64,000 nt of DNA from an uncultured Bacilli bacterium. Its GTDB lineage: Bacteria; Bacillota_I; Bacilli_A; RF39; UBA660. The notes under the pieces are model-generated. The model was given only the letters and a program-made list of their open reading frames with translations, made no database searches and had not been told where the DNA came from. Of this stretch, positions 44,208 to 53,420 are shown piece by piece. The stretch's first letter is position 1; each line of letters starts with the position of its first letter. The stretch covers positions 7,580 to 71,579 of the forward strand of contig CAKPFG010000005.1 in the NCBI GenBank assembly GCA_934153675.1, given 5' to 3'. Made by a program: the position numbers and the translations under genes.

Positions 44208-45377
44208 TTAATTTTCTACATTCCATTTTTTCACTAATCTTGCATTTATAAATAAAATAATTATTGAGCCTATAAACATCACTTTAAAAGTAAAATTAAC
44301 ATTTATTAAACTTATCAACATTAAAATAAGTAACACTATAAACTCATAGAAACATAAACACATTTCGTGAATCATTGAAAGTAACATCGTATCTTTTTTG
44401 TCTGTTTCAACTTTACTTTGTGACAATGTTGAATATGAAGAATCATATACATTATCAACTAATTTATATAGTGATTGATTTATCATTAAAATATATGTAT
44501 TTTTTGCAAATATAAATATTGCAGTTATTAAACCCTTAATTATAGAAATAATATTAAAAGTTCTTTGTTTGTCTTTATCAAAAGTATTGCCACTAATAAA
44601 TAAACTCAATAATTCTATAATTGTTGAAATCACATATAATGATGTAAAAGTTTTTAAATCCATTATTGAAATATATAAATATAATGGAACAGCAATTAAT
44701 CTTTCCAGTATTATAAAAGAGCGTAACCCACTTACTTTCTTCAATGATTTATTTTCATTTTTATTAAATAAATATTTATAACTTTCTTTAAAAGATGATT
44801 TTATTTCATAACTCAAATTTGATTTATCTAAATTTAATAATGCTAAATACGCAATCAAATATGAAAAAGTTACTAAAATTATAATTGCTAAATTATTGTC
44901 TTTTATTAAAAATATTCCTGCCAATATATATCCTATTATGCTTGAAAAACATCTTAAAATATATGCAAATGAATTGAATCTTCCTCTAAAATTTTCTTTT
45001 ACAATTTTACTTGGGATATATGTATTAAGTGGATTATTAGCTGCCCCGCTAAATCCATATATTATTGCAATTTCTAAATAATGTATTATGTTTTTCTCAA
45101 CATTTAAAACTAAAAACATACTTATACTCTTTAAAATGTAACTTAATAGTTTAGTATTAGCCAATCCTATTTTTTTAGATAGCGTACCAGCAAGCGGTGT
45201 AAATAGCCCCATAGTTAAAAATTGAATCATATAAATGAAAATAATCATTGTTATACTTACACCAGATTTGTATAAAATAACAGGTGTAAATACTGAATAT
45301 ATTCCATTAGCAAATGTCTTAAAAAAACTATCATAATATAACATTCTATAATTTTTATTATTGAAATATTGTTTCAT
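44208..45377 (-). CDS. MFS transporter
   Basis: 389 aa, 10-12 membrane helices. The MFS loop between helices 2 and 3 is visible (GLFTPLAGTLSKKIGLANTK), as is the GFSGAANNPLNTYIPSKIV region near helix 4-5. This resembles small drug/metabolite exporters. Two transporters in one operon (with 40944) suggests an uptake/efflux pair for a related compound. Confidence 0.75.
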   Translation of the reverse strand: MKQYFNNKNYRMLYYDSFFKTFANGIYSVFTPVILYKSGVSITMIIFIYMIQFLTMGLFTPLAGTLSKKIGLANTKLLSYILKSISMFLVLNVEKNIIHYLEIAIIYGFSGAANNPLNTYIPSKIVKENFRGRFNSFAYILRCFSSIIGYILAGIFLIKDNNLAIIILVTFSYLIAYLALLNLDKSNLSYEIKSSFKESYKYLFNKNENKSLKKVSGLRSFIILERLIAVPLYLYISIMDLKTFTSLYVISTIIELLSLFISGNTFDKDKQRTFNIISIIKGLITAIFIFAKNTYILMINQSLYKLVDNVYDSSYSTLSQSKVETDKKDTMLLSMIHEMCLCFYEFIVLLILMLISLINVNFTFKVMFIGSIIILFINARLVKKWNVEN

Positions 45378-45385
45378 TTTTTCTC

Positions 45386-46189
45386 CTATTCTACCTCTAA
45401 TTCTTCATTACAAAAATTTAATTGATTTATAATATCCATTCCTATATGTTTATTAGCAACTTCAATTGCTGTTTCAAAATTCAAAATTTGATAATCCCAA
45501 TGAGCATCTACTCCATATAATACCTTTAAATTTCTATATTCTGAGGCTACTTTCCAAAATTCTTTGCAAGGATAAACAATATTATCTCTTTTTCCTATTA
45601 TACATTCATTAGGATGAGATAAATTAATTTCTATTGGTATTCCATATTTTTCTGCTGCTGAACAAATTATATGTGCAACCTTTTCATCTACTTCTGTATA
45701 AGTATCTCTACTTAACATATGATGTGCTATTATATCTGGTATATTTTTTTCAATTGCTATTTTTATATATTCTGCATACTTTAAAGCATCTTCATCTGTA
45801 TATTTTTTTCTTCTTAAAAATTTTATCTCGTTATTTTCATCATATATAAAATGTTGCCCCAAAATTATTTTATCAGTTTCATTTTTTAATTCTAACAAGT
45901 TTTCTTCTTGCCCAGGAAGATATTCTATTTCAAATCCTGTTTCAATATCAATTATATCTCTATATTTTTCTTTTAATTCTTTTACACTACTTAAATATTC
46001 ATCTTTTTCGCTGTATTTCATTCTCATATTTTTTCTATTATCTATTATCTCTTTTTCTGGACAATGATCCGTAAATGCTATCTTGTTAAATCCTTTTTTT
46101 ACAAAAAGTTTTACAAAATCTTCATCAGACATATTGTTATCTGCATGACCACATCTATATGTATGAGTATGATAATTAAACCTTTGCAT
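45386..46189 (-). CDS. PHP-family phosphatase (histidinol-phosphatase-like)
   Basis: 267 aa. PHP metal ligands are clear: YHTHTYRCGHA at the start, AFTDHCPE (~40), ETGFEIEYLPG (~83), GQHFIY, AHHMLSRD and GVDAHWD near the end. This is the HisK-type histidinol-phosphate phosphatase fold, but there are no other histidine genes nearby, so another phosphoester substrate is likely. Second gene of the operon, 12 bp after the histidine phosphatase relic. Confidence 0.8.
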   Translation of the reverse strand: MQRFNYHTHTYRCGHADNNMSDEDFVKLFVKKGFNKIAFTDHCPEKEIIDNRKNMRMKYSEKDEYLSSVKELKEKYRDIIDIETGFEIEYLPGQEENLLELKNETDKIILGQHFIYDENNEIKFLRRKKYTDEDALKYAEYIKIAIEKNIPDIIAHHMLSRDTYTEVDEKVAHIICSAAEKYGIPIEINLSHPNECIIGKRDNIVYPCKEFWKVASEYRNLKVLYGVDAHWDYQILNFETAIEVANKHIGMDIINQLNFCNEELEVE

Positions 46190-46201
46190 AATACTACCCT
46201 C

Positions 46202-46729
46202 CTAATTTAGTTCGTACTCCTTTATTTCACAATTTTTAAGTCCTCTATTTAAGAACTTTCCATCTTGTATTCCCTCAAAATATCCGCTGAATGCCTTTGA
46301 TACTCCACTATGTGCTACTATTAATACACTTTCATAATCTTTTATTTTTAATTCATCTAAAAAGTTATATACTCTTTTAAAAAATTCTTGAATATTTTCA
46401 CTTGTTCCATATTGTATTTCTGTATAATAATTCCAATATTCTTCTCTATTTGTAACTTCTAGTGGTTGCCCACTTAAATCTTCTGGATTTCTTTCTTCCA
46501 ATCTATTATCGATTAAAATATCTTTATTTTTAAGATTAATTATTTCAGCAGTATGTTTTGCTCTTATTAATGGTGAAGAAATAATCATATCATACTCTAA
46601 ATCTTTAATTTTGTATTTTAACTCTTCTGCTTATTTTACACCATTCTCATTTAAATCTTCATTTTCATTATTATATATTTTTAATGCATTATGAAGTACT
46701 TCACCATGTCTAACTATATATACTTTCAC
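46202..46729 (-). pseudogene. Histidine phosphatase with in-frame nonsense codon
   Basis: From GTG 46729 the family start is read (KVYIVRHGEVLHNALKIYNN, catalytic RHG). Codon 33 (46633-46631) is TAA, exactly where related proteins have Gln or Lys (ENGVK*AEELKYKI). The same frame continues to the end (MIISSPLIRAKHTAE, VLIVAHSGVSKAF). A separate start at 46588 could yield a 128-aa fragment, but it lacks the catalytic RHG. One substitution explains the break, so this is a very recent pseudogene, a sequencing error or a recoded stop. First gene of the operon. Confidence 0.8.
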
Positions 46730-46752
46730 TTACATTCCTACCTTCTGATAAT

Positions 46753-46843
46753 TCAATTTCTTTTTGGTAATTTTTTATAATCATACTTATCCATAATTGG
46801 ATTAAGTAAATCTTGTGCTTTATTTAATTCTTCAATTGCTCGA
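46753..46843 (-). pseudogene. Short gene remnant upstream of the operon
   Basis: About 28 codons on the minus strand read EELNKAQDLLNPIMDKYD then YKKLPKRN and TGA, a clean C-terminal-like stretch with no start. It probably is the tail of a deleted gene. Confidence 0.35.
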
Positions 46844-46846
46844 AAA

Positions 46847-46919
46847 AGAAGGTCTTCATATAACAAGTAAAAGAACTGCTAATGAGAGATTATGGCATTG
46901 TTCTTATGAAGAACCTTCT
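46847..46919. repeat. Long imperfect hairpin upstream of the operon
   Basis: AGAAGGTCTTCATA (46847-46860) pairs with TATGAAGAACCTTCT (46905-46919), and inside AAGAAC pairs with GTTCTT. On the minus strand it ends in a T-run (CTTTTTCG), so it may act as a terminator or attenuator ahead of the operon. Confidence 0.55.
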
Positions 46920-47074
46920 GAAAATAATGAATGAACGTGGCACGTTCTGACCTGTAAGATTGGAAGTGGCGATAGTGAATTCATTATCTATTAATTACAT
47001 GATATAGTATATCGTTTAATTATTTTGTGATAATGGTATCTAAATAAATTCAAAATAGTTAAAAACCCTTTATA

Positions 47075-47171
47075 AACAAAAGTATTCCCCTCTCTCGAGG
47101 GGAATTTCAGGGGGTTTTGGTTCGTATTCTTACACTTAGATAGTAAGAATACCGGCATGGAGTATCATGCC
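47075..47171 (-). ncRNA. Candidate small structured RNA with own promoter and terminator
   Basis: Immediately after a consensus promoter, the minus-strand transcript would form three perfect hairpins in about 97 nt: GGCATG/CATGCC (47154-47171), a 10-bp stem GTATTCTTAC/GTAAGAATAC (47124-47152) and a 9-bp stem ATTCCCCTC/GAGGGGAAT (47084-47105), followed by ACTTTTGTTT as terminator. Between hairpins two and three is a single-stranded ACCAAAACCCCCTG. G+C is much higher than in the surroundings. It contains no ORF. I do not recognise a known family. Confidence 0.65.
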
Positions 47172-47177
47172 AATTCT

Positions 47178-47206
47178 ATTGTATTAAATTTTTAGTAATA
47201 TGTCAA
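47178..47206 (-). promoter_or_regulatory. Promoter of the candidate small RNA
   Basis: On the minus strand TTGACA (47206-47201) and TACAAT (47183-47178) are separated by exactly 17 bp. It begins 15 bp past the end of recG and has no ORF within 440 bp downstream. Confidence 0.8.
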
Positions 47207-47220
47207 TTACTTTTATTATT

Positions 47221-49179
47221 TTAATCTAAATTTTTTCCTAAATTTAAATATTCTAAAAATTCTAATGATGGATTATTATTTTTAAAATATTCAAAACTAT
47301 CTTCTTTTGCCTGTAATAATAATTTAAAATCTCTTTTTATATCTGCAAGTTTAAAATTCATATCACCACTTTGTTTAATTCCAAACAAATCACCACTACC
47401 ACGAAGGCGAAAATCTTCTTCACTAATTAAAAATCCATCATTTGTAGTAGTCATAATATTTAATCTTTCTGTTTGTTTATCACTAATTAAAATACAGTAT
47501 GACTGTAAATTATTTCTTCCAACTCTACCTCTTAATTGATGTAAAGTAGAAAGTCCATATCTATAACTATCAAAAATAACTATCATAGTAGCATTTTTTA
47601 CATCAACACCAACTTCAATTACAGTAGTACTAACAAGTATACTAATATCACCATTAAAAAAGCAGGACATAACTTCATCTTTTTTATCCTTAGACATTTT
47701 ACCATGAATAATACCAATATTACAAATTTTTCCAAATGCTCTATGCATTTTTTCATATAATTCATCAACGTTTTCCAAATCTATTTTATCACTTAAATGA
47801 GTAAGAGGTGCGATAACGTAAATTTGATGCCCAAGTTTTATTTCCTCATACATTAAATTTAAAACATCTTTTATTTGATTACTATTCATAAGAAGTGTAA
47901 TAATATCTTTTTTACCACTCGGTAGTGTTTTTATATTTGATATAGACATATCACCATATATAGTAAGAGCATAAGTTCTTGGAATTGGAGTTGCTGATAA
48001 ATATAAAATATCTGGTTTCATTCCTTTATTTTTTAATTTTCCTCGCTGATTAACACCAAAACGATGTTGTTCATCGGTTATGACAAGACCCAATGAATTA
48101 TAAATAACCTCTTCTCCAAAAAGAGCATGGGTACCTATTAAAATATCAATATCGCCCTGTTTTAGTCTCTTGAATAATGATATCTTTTCTTTTGCCAACA
48201 TGCTGCCTGTAAGTATTTCTATTTTAACATTTTTCAAATACTTTTTTATATTATTATAATGCTGATAAGCTAGCACTTCCGTTGGTGCCATTAAGGCACC
48301 TTGATATCCAGATAAAAAATTAATATAAAGTGCTACAAATGATACTATGGTTTTGCCACTACCAACATCACCCTGTAAAAGACGATTCATTTGTTTTTCA
48401 CTTCTTAAATCATTATAAATACAATCTATTGCACTTAGTTGATCATTTGTTAAATTAAAAGGTAAAGTTGATATAAAACTATTAACACAACTCTTATTAA
48501 CATTTCTTGATATACCAATAGATTTATCTCTATTCCTTTTTAAAACAGCAATTTTTGACATAAAAACAAATAATTCTTCATATTTATATGTATTAATTGC
48601 CTCTTTTAAATAAGTAGATGAAGTAGGATTATGAATTTCTTTTAAATATAAATATTTATCTTTAAAATGATATTTATCCATTAAAAAAGCAGGAATAATA
48701 TTTTTAGGTTTATATATATTTAAAGCTAAATTAATATATTTACCAATACCAAGATTCTTATCATGATATATCGTTTCTAATTTAGTCTCATTTGGTAATA
48801 AAGAAAACATAATATCAGATGCTACAATTTTATTAAAGTTTTTATTATATTTTCCAATAATAGTAATAGAAGATCCAATTTTAAGCTTACTTTTGATAAA
48901 TATTCTATTATATATACTTACTAAAAAAAATCTGCCCTCACAATTCATTTTAAAATTAATAACATTTTTTTTATTAACATAATTAATAGTAGGAACCGTT
49001 TCAATTACACCATCAATAATAATTTTATCACCATGAGCAAGGTTATTAACATTACTTCTTTTTATAACATTATATTTATATGGTAAATAATTGACTAAAT
49101 CATCTATAGTATAAATGCCCATACTATTTAACTTACAGACAGTCTTTAATCCAATACCATTTATATCTTGTAAATTCAT
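47221..49179 (-). CDS. recG: ATP-dependent DNA helicase RecG
   Basis: 652 aa. An N-terminal wedge/OB domain (LNSMGIYTIDDLVNYLPYKY onward) is followed by helicase motifs: Walker A LQGDVGSGKTIVSF (~265), APTEVLAYQHY, the DExH-type box ITDEQHRFGVNQR (~365), LYLSATPIPRT and the motif VI region HQLRGRVGRNN (~545). RecG remodels stalled replication forks and Holliday junctions. Monocistronic here; ATG 49179 gives the family-standard N-terminus. Confidence 0.97.
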   Translation of the reverse strand: MNLQDINGIGLKTVCKLNSMGIYTIDDLVNYLPYKYNVIKRSNVNNLAHGDKIIIDGVIETVPTINYVNKKNVINFKMNCEGRFFLVSIYNRIFIKSKLKIGSSITIIGKYNKNFNKIVASDIMFSLLPNETKLETIYHDKNLGIGKYINLALNIYKPKNIIPAFLMDKYHFKDKYLYLKEIHNPTSSTYLKEAINTYKYEELFVFMSKIAVLKRNRDKSIGISRNVNKSCVNSFISTLPFNLTNDQLSAIDCIYNDLRSEKQMNRLLQGDVGSGKTIVSFVALYINFLSGYQGALMAPTEVLAYQHYNNIKKYLKNVKIEILTGSMLAKEKISLFKRLKQGDIDILIGTHALFGEEVIYNSLGLVITDEQHRFGVNQRGKLKNKGMKPDILYLSATPIPRTYALTIYGDMSISNIKTLPSGKKDIITLLMNSNQIKDVLNLMYEEIKLGHQIYVIAPLTHLSDKIDLENVDELYEKMHRAFGKICNIGIIHGKMSKDKKDEVMSCFFNGDISILVSTTVIEVGVDVKNATMIVIFDSYRYGLSTLHQLRGRVGRNNLQSYCILISDKQTERLNIMTTTNDGFLISEEDFRLRGSGDLFGIKQSGDMNFKLADIKRDFKLLLQAKEDSFEYFKNNNPSLEFLEYLNLGKNLD

Positions 49180-49559
49180 AATACTCCTTAATAATTATTT
49201 TATATAATTATATCATTCAAAGCATTAATTGACAATAAAATAATTATATTAATTATTAAAAGGATTTAATAGAAGTATTATTCATTTTTTACTTTTATTT
49301 AAAACATAATTTAATCTATCAATTACATTTTCTCTATGTTATTTATCAAATAATAATTTATAGGTAAAATGGTTATAAATTATTACTAATTATTTTTTAG
49401 ATGTTCTAATTAAATATAAATATTATTATAAAAAAAGGTAGATTATATTTTTATAACATCTACATTTATTTATATTTTAGGCTCTTATATATTAAATTTG
49501 AAAATACATAATTTATAGCCTTTAAAATAAAAATTTCTTCTTCATCTTCTTTACTTTAT

Positions 49560-50090
49560 TAACTATTTTTTTATTTTTTATTTAACCCATAATTTTTAAA
49601 AATATATTATAAAATAATTCATCATATATTATTAAAGGAAATTCGTCAAATATTTTCTAAAACTAATAATATAATATTTTTTATTTATACCACCAATCAT
49701 ACTATTAAATTTTTCGTCACCTATTATATCAGAATGTAAAATTTAAAAATTATAATTACAAGATATACTCTTATTAATAATTTTTCATATTCTTCTATTG
49801 TTTGATTATTTTAAAAAAAGACTTTATTATTATCAATTCTAACTGAAAATTCATTTTTATAAAATTGATAATTCTCTTTTTTATCATAATAACTATTTAG
49901 ACTAATAATTATATTATTAATAATATCATAACATTTATCTTTAAATTGATCAGATATATCCCTGAATTTATAAATTGCATTATATACATTCATAGCAGTA
50001 TTGCTATCTATAAAACTTCTAAAACAGCTAACAAAATTTTCTAATGTAAAAAGTAAATTTATTTCACTTAATAAATCTGTTAAATTATTT
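49560..50090 (-). pseudogene. Multiply frameshifted unknown gene in the recG-lon gap
   Basis: The ~970-bp gap between recG and lon is extremely AT-rich. On the minus strand a reading of about 90 codons (LTDLLSEINLLFTLENFV, then VYNAIYKFRDISDQFKD, ending NNKVFF) can be followed. Pieces in other frames (IGDEKFNSMIGGINKKYYI) appear near 49690 beyond several stops. It was probably a coding gene once; family not recognised. 49180-49560 shows nothing identifiable. Confidence 0.45.
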
Positions 50091-50150
50091 TAATTATCAT
50101 TATAAACAGTATATTGACAAAATTTAAAAATAATGTAAATATCATAATTT

Positions 50151-52457
50151 CTAGTTAACATTTAATCCACCTAATTTTTGGAATATTTCCATATAATTTT
50201 TAACTGGAATATAATTTATTTTTCCTTTTATATCATCTGGAATTTCACATAAATCACTTACATTATCAACAGGGATAAACATTGTTTTTATATTACTTAT
50301 AAAAGCACCAAGACTTTTTTCTCTAAGACCACCAACCGGTAATATATTCCCCCTTAATGTAATTTCTCCAGTCATTGCAATATCATCTCTAACCTTGAAA
50401 TTAGTAAAAGCACTAATAATAGAAGTGGTAAGAGCAACCCCTGCAGATGGTCCTTCTTTCAATATAGAGCCACTTGGAATATGAATGTGAATATCATTAT
50501 TTATTAAATCTTCATATCGAATATTGAATTTCTTATAATTAGCCTTAATATAACTTAAAGAAATCATTGCACTTTCTTTAATTATATCACCAAGACAACC
50601 AGTAAGTATTAAATTTCCCTTGCCTTTGTAATAATTGACCTCTATACTCATAACCTCTCCACCAGATTGAGTACAAGAAAGGCCATTTACTACCCCAATT
50701 TGATTTTCGTTTTGTCTTTTTTTAATATATTTGCATTTACCCAAATATTTATTTATATTATTATTATCTATAAATATATCACATAACTTTTTTTTATCTT
50801 TTACAATTTGAGTAACAACTTTTCTAACAATAGTTGCAAGAGATCTTTCTAATTCTCTAACCCCTGCTTCTTTAGTATAATTTCTAATAATATTTATTAT
50901 AACGCTATCCATTATCTTAAAATCGCTTAACCCATGAGAAACTAAAATATTTGGTACTAAATATTTTTTAGCAATATCTAATTTTTCAAGCTCTGAATAT
51001 CCATCTATTTGAACTATTTCAAGTCGATCTCTAAGTGCTAATGGAATATTATCCATATTATTTGCAGTTAAAATAAATATAGCTTGAGATAAATCAACTG
51101 CTTCTTCTATATAATTATCTACAAAATGATGATTTTGATTACTATCTAAAACTTCAAGAAGAGCACTAGCAGGATCTCCTTCATAACTTTTTGTCATCTT
51201 ATCTATTTCATCTATTAAAATAACAGGATTACTTGTTTTGGCTCTTCTTAATCCCATAATAATTTTACCAGGTGATGCACCAACATAACTTTTTCTGTGA
51301 CCAATGATTTCACTCTCATCATTAACACCAGCAACACTTATTTTTATAAATTTTCTATTAATACAAGAAGCAATACTTGAGGCTAAAGTCGTTTTTCCAA
51401 CGCCAGGAGGTCCAACTAAACAAATAATAGGACTTTTTAAATGAGGACTATTATTCTTAACCGCTAAATATTCAATTATTCTTAATTTTGCTTCATCAAG
51501 TCCAAAATGAGTTTTATTTAATCTTTCACTAATAAGATTTAAATCAGTCAAATCTTTTGTTACTTTATTCCATGGAAGACTAAGCATCCAATCAATATAA
51601 TTTCTAACAACACTAATTTCAGGCGATATATCAGGAATATTAGAATAACGCTCAATCTCACGATTGATTCTATTCTTTATATTATCGTTTGCCTCTAATT
51701 TTTTATTTTGTAAATTAAGTAATTTTACCTCTTCTTCTCTTAAAGATAAATCACCCAACTCTTGTTTTATTATTTTAAGTTTTTCTTTTAATATATAATC
51801 TTTCTGATTAATATCAAGTTCTTTTTTTACTTTATTTTCCAATTCTTTTTCTATTTCAAAAATATTCTTTTCCCGATATAAATCATTAAGGAGCATTTCA
51901 CTTCTTTTTATAACATCAAAAGTAGAAGCATATTTGCATAATCTAATTTTATCAATTGGCAAATATGTAATTGTCATATCTATTATTTCAGATAAATCAT
52001 CAATATTAGACAACATTGATAATATTCCATTACTAATCGAAGGAACACTATTAACACAACTTTCTATTTCATATTTTAATTTTCTTTTTGTAGCAGCAAT
52101 AATATCATCATTTAATCTTCTGCATTCTTCTTTTAAAATATTGGCTTCTATTATATCATCAACATAAAAAAATTCATCTACTATCTGTCTTTTTATTCCC
52201 TCAATAGTTACTCTTGTTTTACCATTTGGTAAAACTATTTTATTTTTGATATTACTAAAAATAACCACTTTAGATAAAATTGCTAAATTAATAGCTTTTT
52301 CCTTTGAATCAAAATAATTAACAACAAGTATTTTACTGTCATGGAATATTGTTGATATATCAACAAGTGATTTACTTTTCTCATCATCAAATTCTAACCT
52401 AATTTCATTTTTTGGAAGTAGTATTAACCCCTTTAAAACAATTACTGGCAAACTCAT
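50151..52457 (-). CDS. lon: ATP-dependent protease Lon
   Basis: 768 aa. The N-terminal substrate domain begins LPVIVLKGLILLPKN. The AAA+ module has Walker A GPPGVGKTTLASS (~350) and Walker B VILIDEIDKM. The protease domain holds the catalytic Ser in EGPSAGVALT (~670) and Lys in GGLREKSLGAF (~713). Lon degrades misfolded and regulatory proteins in the cytosol. The gene has SD AGAGGTG before ATG 52457 and is followed by the degenerate 50.1-49.2 kb gap. Confidence 0.97.
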   Translation of the reverse strand: MSLPVIVLKGLILLPKNEIRLEFDDEKSKSLVDISTIFHDSKILVVNYFDSKEKAINLAILSKVVIFSNIKNKIVLPNGKTRVTIEGIKRQIVDEFFYVDDIIEANILKEECRRLNDDIIAATKRKLKYEIESCVNSVPSISNGILSMLSNIDDLSEIIDMTITYLPIDKIRLCKYASTFDVIKRSEMLLNDLYREKNIFEIEKELENKVKKELDINQKDYILKEKLKIIKQELGDLSLREEEVKLLNLQNKKLEANDNIKNRINREIERYSNIPDISPEISVVRNYIDWMLSLPWNKVTKDLTDLNLISERLNKTHFGLDEAKLRIIEYLAVKNNSPHLKSPIICLVGPPGVGKTTLASSIASCINRKFIKISVAGVNDESEIIGHRKSYVGASPGKIIMGLRRAKTSNPVILIDEIDKMTKSYEGDPASALLEVLDSNQNHHFVDNYIEEAVDLSQAIFILTANNMDNIPLALRDRLEIVQIDGYSELEKLDIAKKYLVPNILVSHGLSDFKIMDSVIINIIRNYTKEAGVRELERSLATIVRKVVTQIVKDKKKLCDIFIDNNNINKYLGKCKYIKKRQNENQIGVVNGLSCTQSGGEVMSIEVNYYKGKGNLILTGCLGDIIKESAMISLSYIKANYKKFNIRYEDLINNDIHIHIPSGSILKEGPSAGVALTTSIISAFTNFKVRDDIAMTGEITLRGNILPVGGLREKSLGAFISNIKTMFIPVDNVSDLCEIPDDIKGKINYIPVKNYMEIFQKLGGLNVN

Positions 52458-52511
52458 AATACACCTCTTTTAAAATTGTTTTTTATTATAGTATAAAAGA
52501 TTTAAAAAGTA

Positions 52512-52538
52512 AAGAAAAAAGGAAAAAAATATTTTTCC
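52512..52538 (-). terminator. Terminator of spo0A
   Basis: GGAAAAA (52521-52527) and TTTTTCC (52532-52538) form a hairpin directly after the spo0A stop, followed on the minus strand by CCTTTTTTC. Confidence 0.6.
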
Positions 52539-52540
52539 TA

Positions 52541-53296
52541 TTATACACGATGATATTCTAATCTAAGTTTATCAGCAATTGTAACCATAAATTCTGAATT
52601 AGTTGGTTTCGCCTTATCAATATCAACACTATGGCCAAAAAGTTCTTCCATCAAATCCCAATCACCACGATTCCAACTAACTTCTATGGCATGTCTAATT
52701 GCTCTTTCTACTCTTGAAACTGTTGTTTCAAATTTACTAGCCAACTCTGGATATAATTCTTTTGTTATTCCACCGATTACATCTGGTCTTTCAAATATAA
52801 TTTCTACACCATCCCTTATATACTGATATCCCTTTATATGTGACGGTATACCTAAATCATGTAAAGTCTTTGTTATTGACATACGCAAGTTATTTTGATG
52901 TAAATCAATACTTTTAGATATTTTCTTATTATCAAGTTGCAATATTCTCTTTTCTAAATCACTAAAATCAAAAGGTTTTAAAAGATAATATTTTACACCA
53001 TAATCAGATACTTCCCTAATCACATCCATAGCATTATAACTAGTTGATACTATAACCTTTTTATCTATATTTTTGTTTTTCATTTGTTCTAAAACATAAA
53101 GGCCATCTTTATTTGGCATAATCAAATCTAATATTATAACATCATAATCATTTTTATTTTCAATTAATTTTAATCCTTCAATACCATCATGGGCTTGATA
53201 GGCCAATTCTATTTTATCATTATTCTTAAAATATTCCTCTACTGCCTTTATTAACTGCACATTGTCATCAATCATTAATATTCTTGTTTTTTTCAT
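52541..53296 (-). CDS. spo0A: Sporulation master regulator Spo0A
   Basis: 251 aa. Receiver domain residues 1-120 with the acidic pocket (ILMIDDN), the phosphorylated Asp in VIILDLIMPNKDGL (~56), Thr/Ser and Lys (YYLLKPFDF). The C-terminal DNA-binding domain is unmistakable: GIPSHIKGYQYIRDG, TVSRVERAIRHAIEVSWNRG and NSEFMVTIADKLRLE. ATG 53296 follows AGGAGGATAT; the longer reading from 53341 is unsupported. The gene stands alone with its own terminator. Its presence implies a sporulation or starvation phosphorelay. Confidence 0.97.
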   Translation of the reverse strand: MKKTRILMIDDNVQLIKAVEEYFKNNDKIELAYQAHDGIEGLKLIENKNDYDVIILDLIMPNKDGLYVLEQMKNKNIDKKVIVSTSYNAMDVIREVSDYGVKYYLLKPFDFSDLEKRILQLDNKKISKSIDLHQNNLRMSITKTLHDLGIPSHIKGYQYIRDGVEIIFERPDVIGGITKELYPELASKFETTVSRVERAIRHAIEVSWNRGDWDLMEELFGHSVDIDKAKPTNSEFMVTIADKLRLEYHRV

Positions 53297-53364
53297 ATAT
53301 CCTCCTATTAAACACATTATACTACAACAAAATACAATCATCTAGAGTATATTTTATCTAGTTT

Positions 53365-53371
53365 TGTCGAA
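53365..53371. promoter_or_regulatory. Candidate 0A box upstream of spo0A
   Basis: TGTCGAA matches the Spo0A box core TGNCGAA and lies 69 bp upstream of the spo0A start, between spo0A and tpiA. Spo0A controls its own gene in Bacillus, so autoregulation is plausible. Confidence 0.5.
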
Positions 53372-53387
53372 TCTTTACATAAAGACG

Positions 53388-53420
53388 CAAAAAAAGTTAT
53401 TAACAACTAACAACTTTTTT
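53388..53420 (-). terminator. Terminator of tpiA
   Basis: AAAAAGTT and AACTTTTT pair across the last codons and stop of tpiA, followed on the minus strand by TTTTTTTGCG. Confidence 0.6.

Noticed and set aside
45634..45849. Plus-strand ORF within the PHP phosphatase
   Set aside because: Shadow frame, no start signal, Leu/Tyr/Phe-rich.
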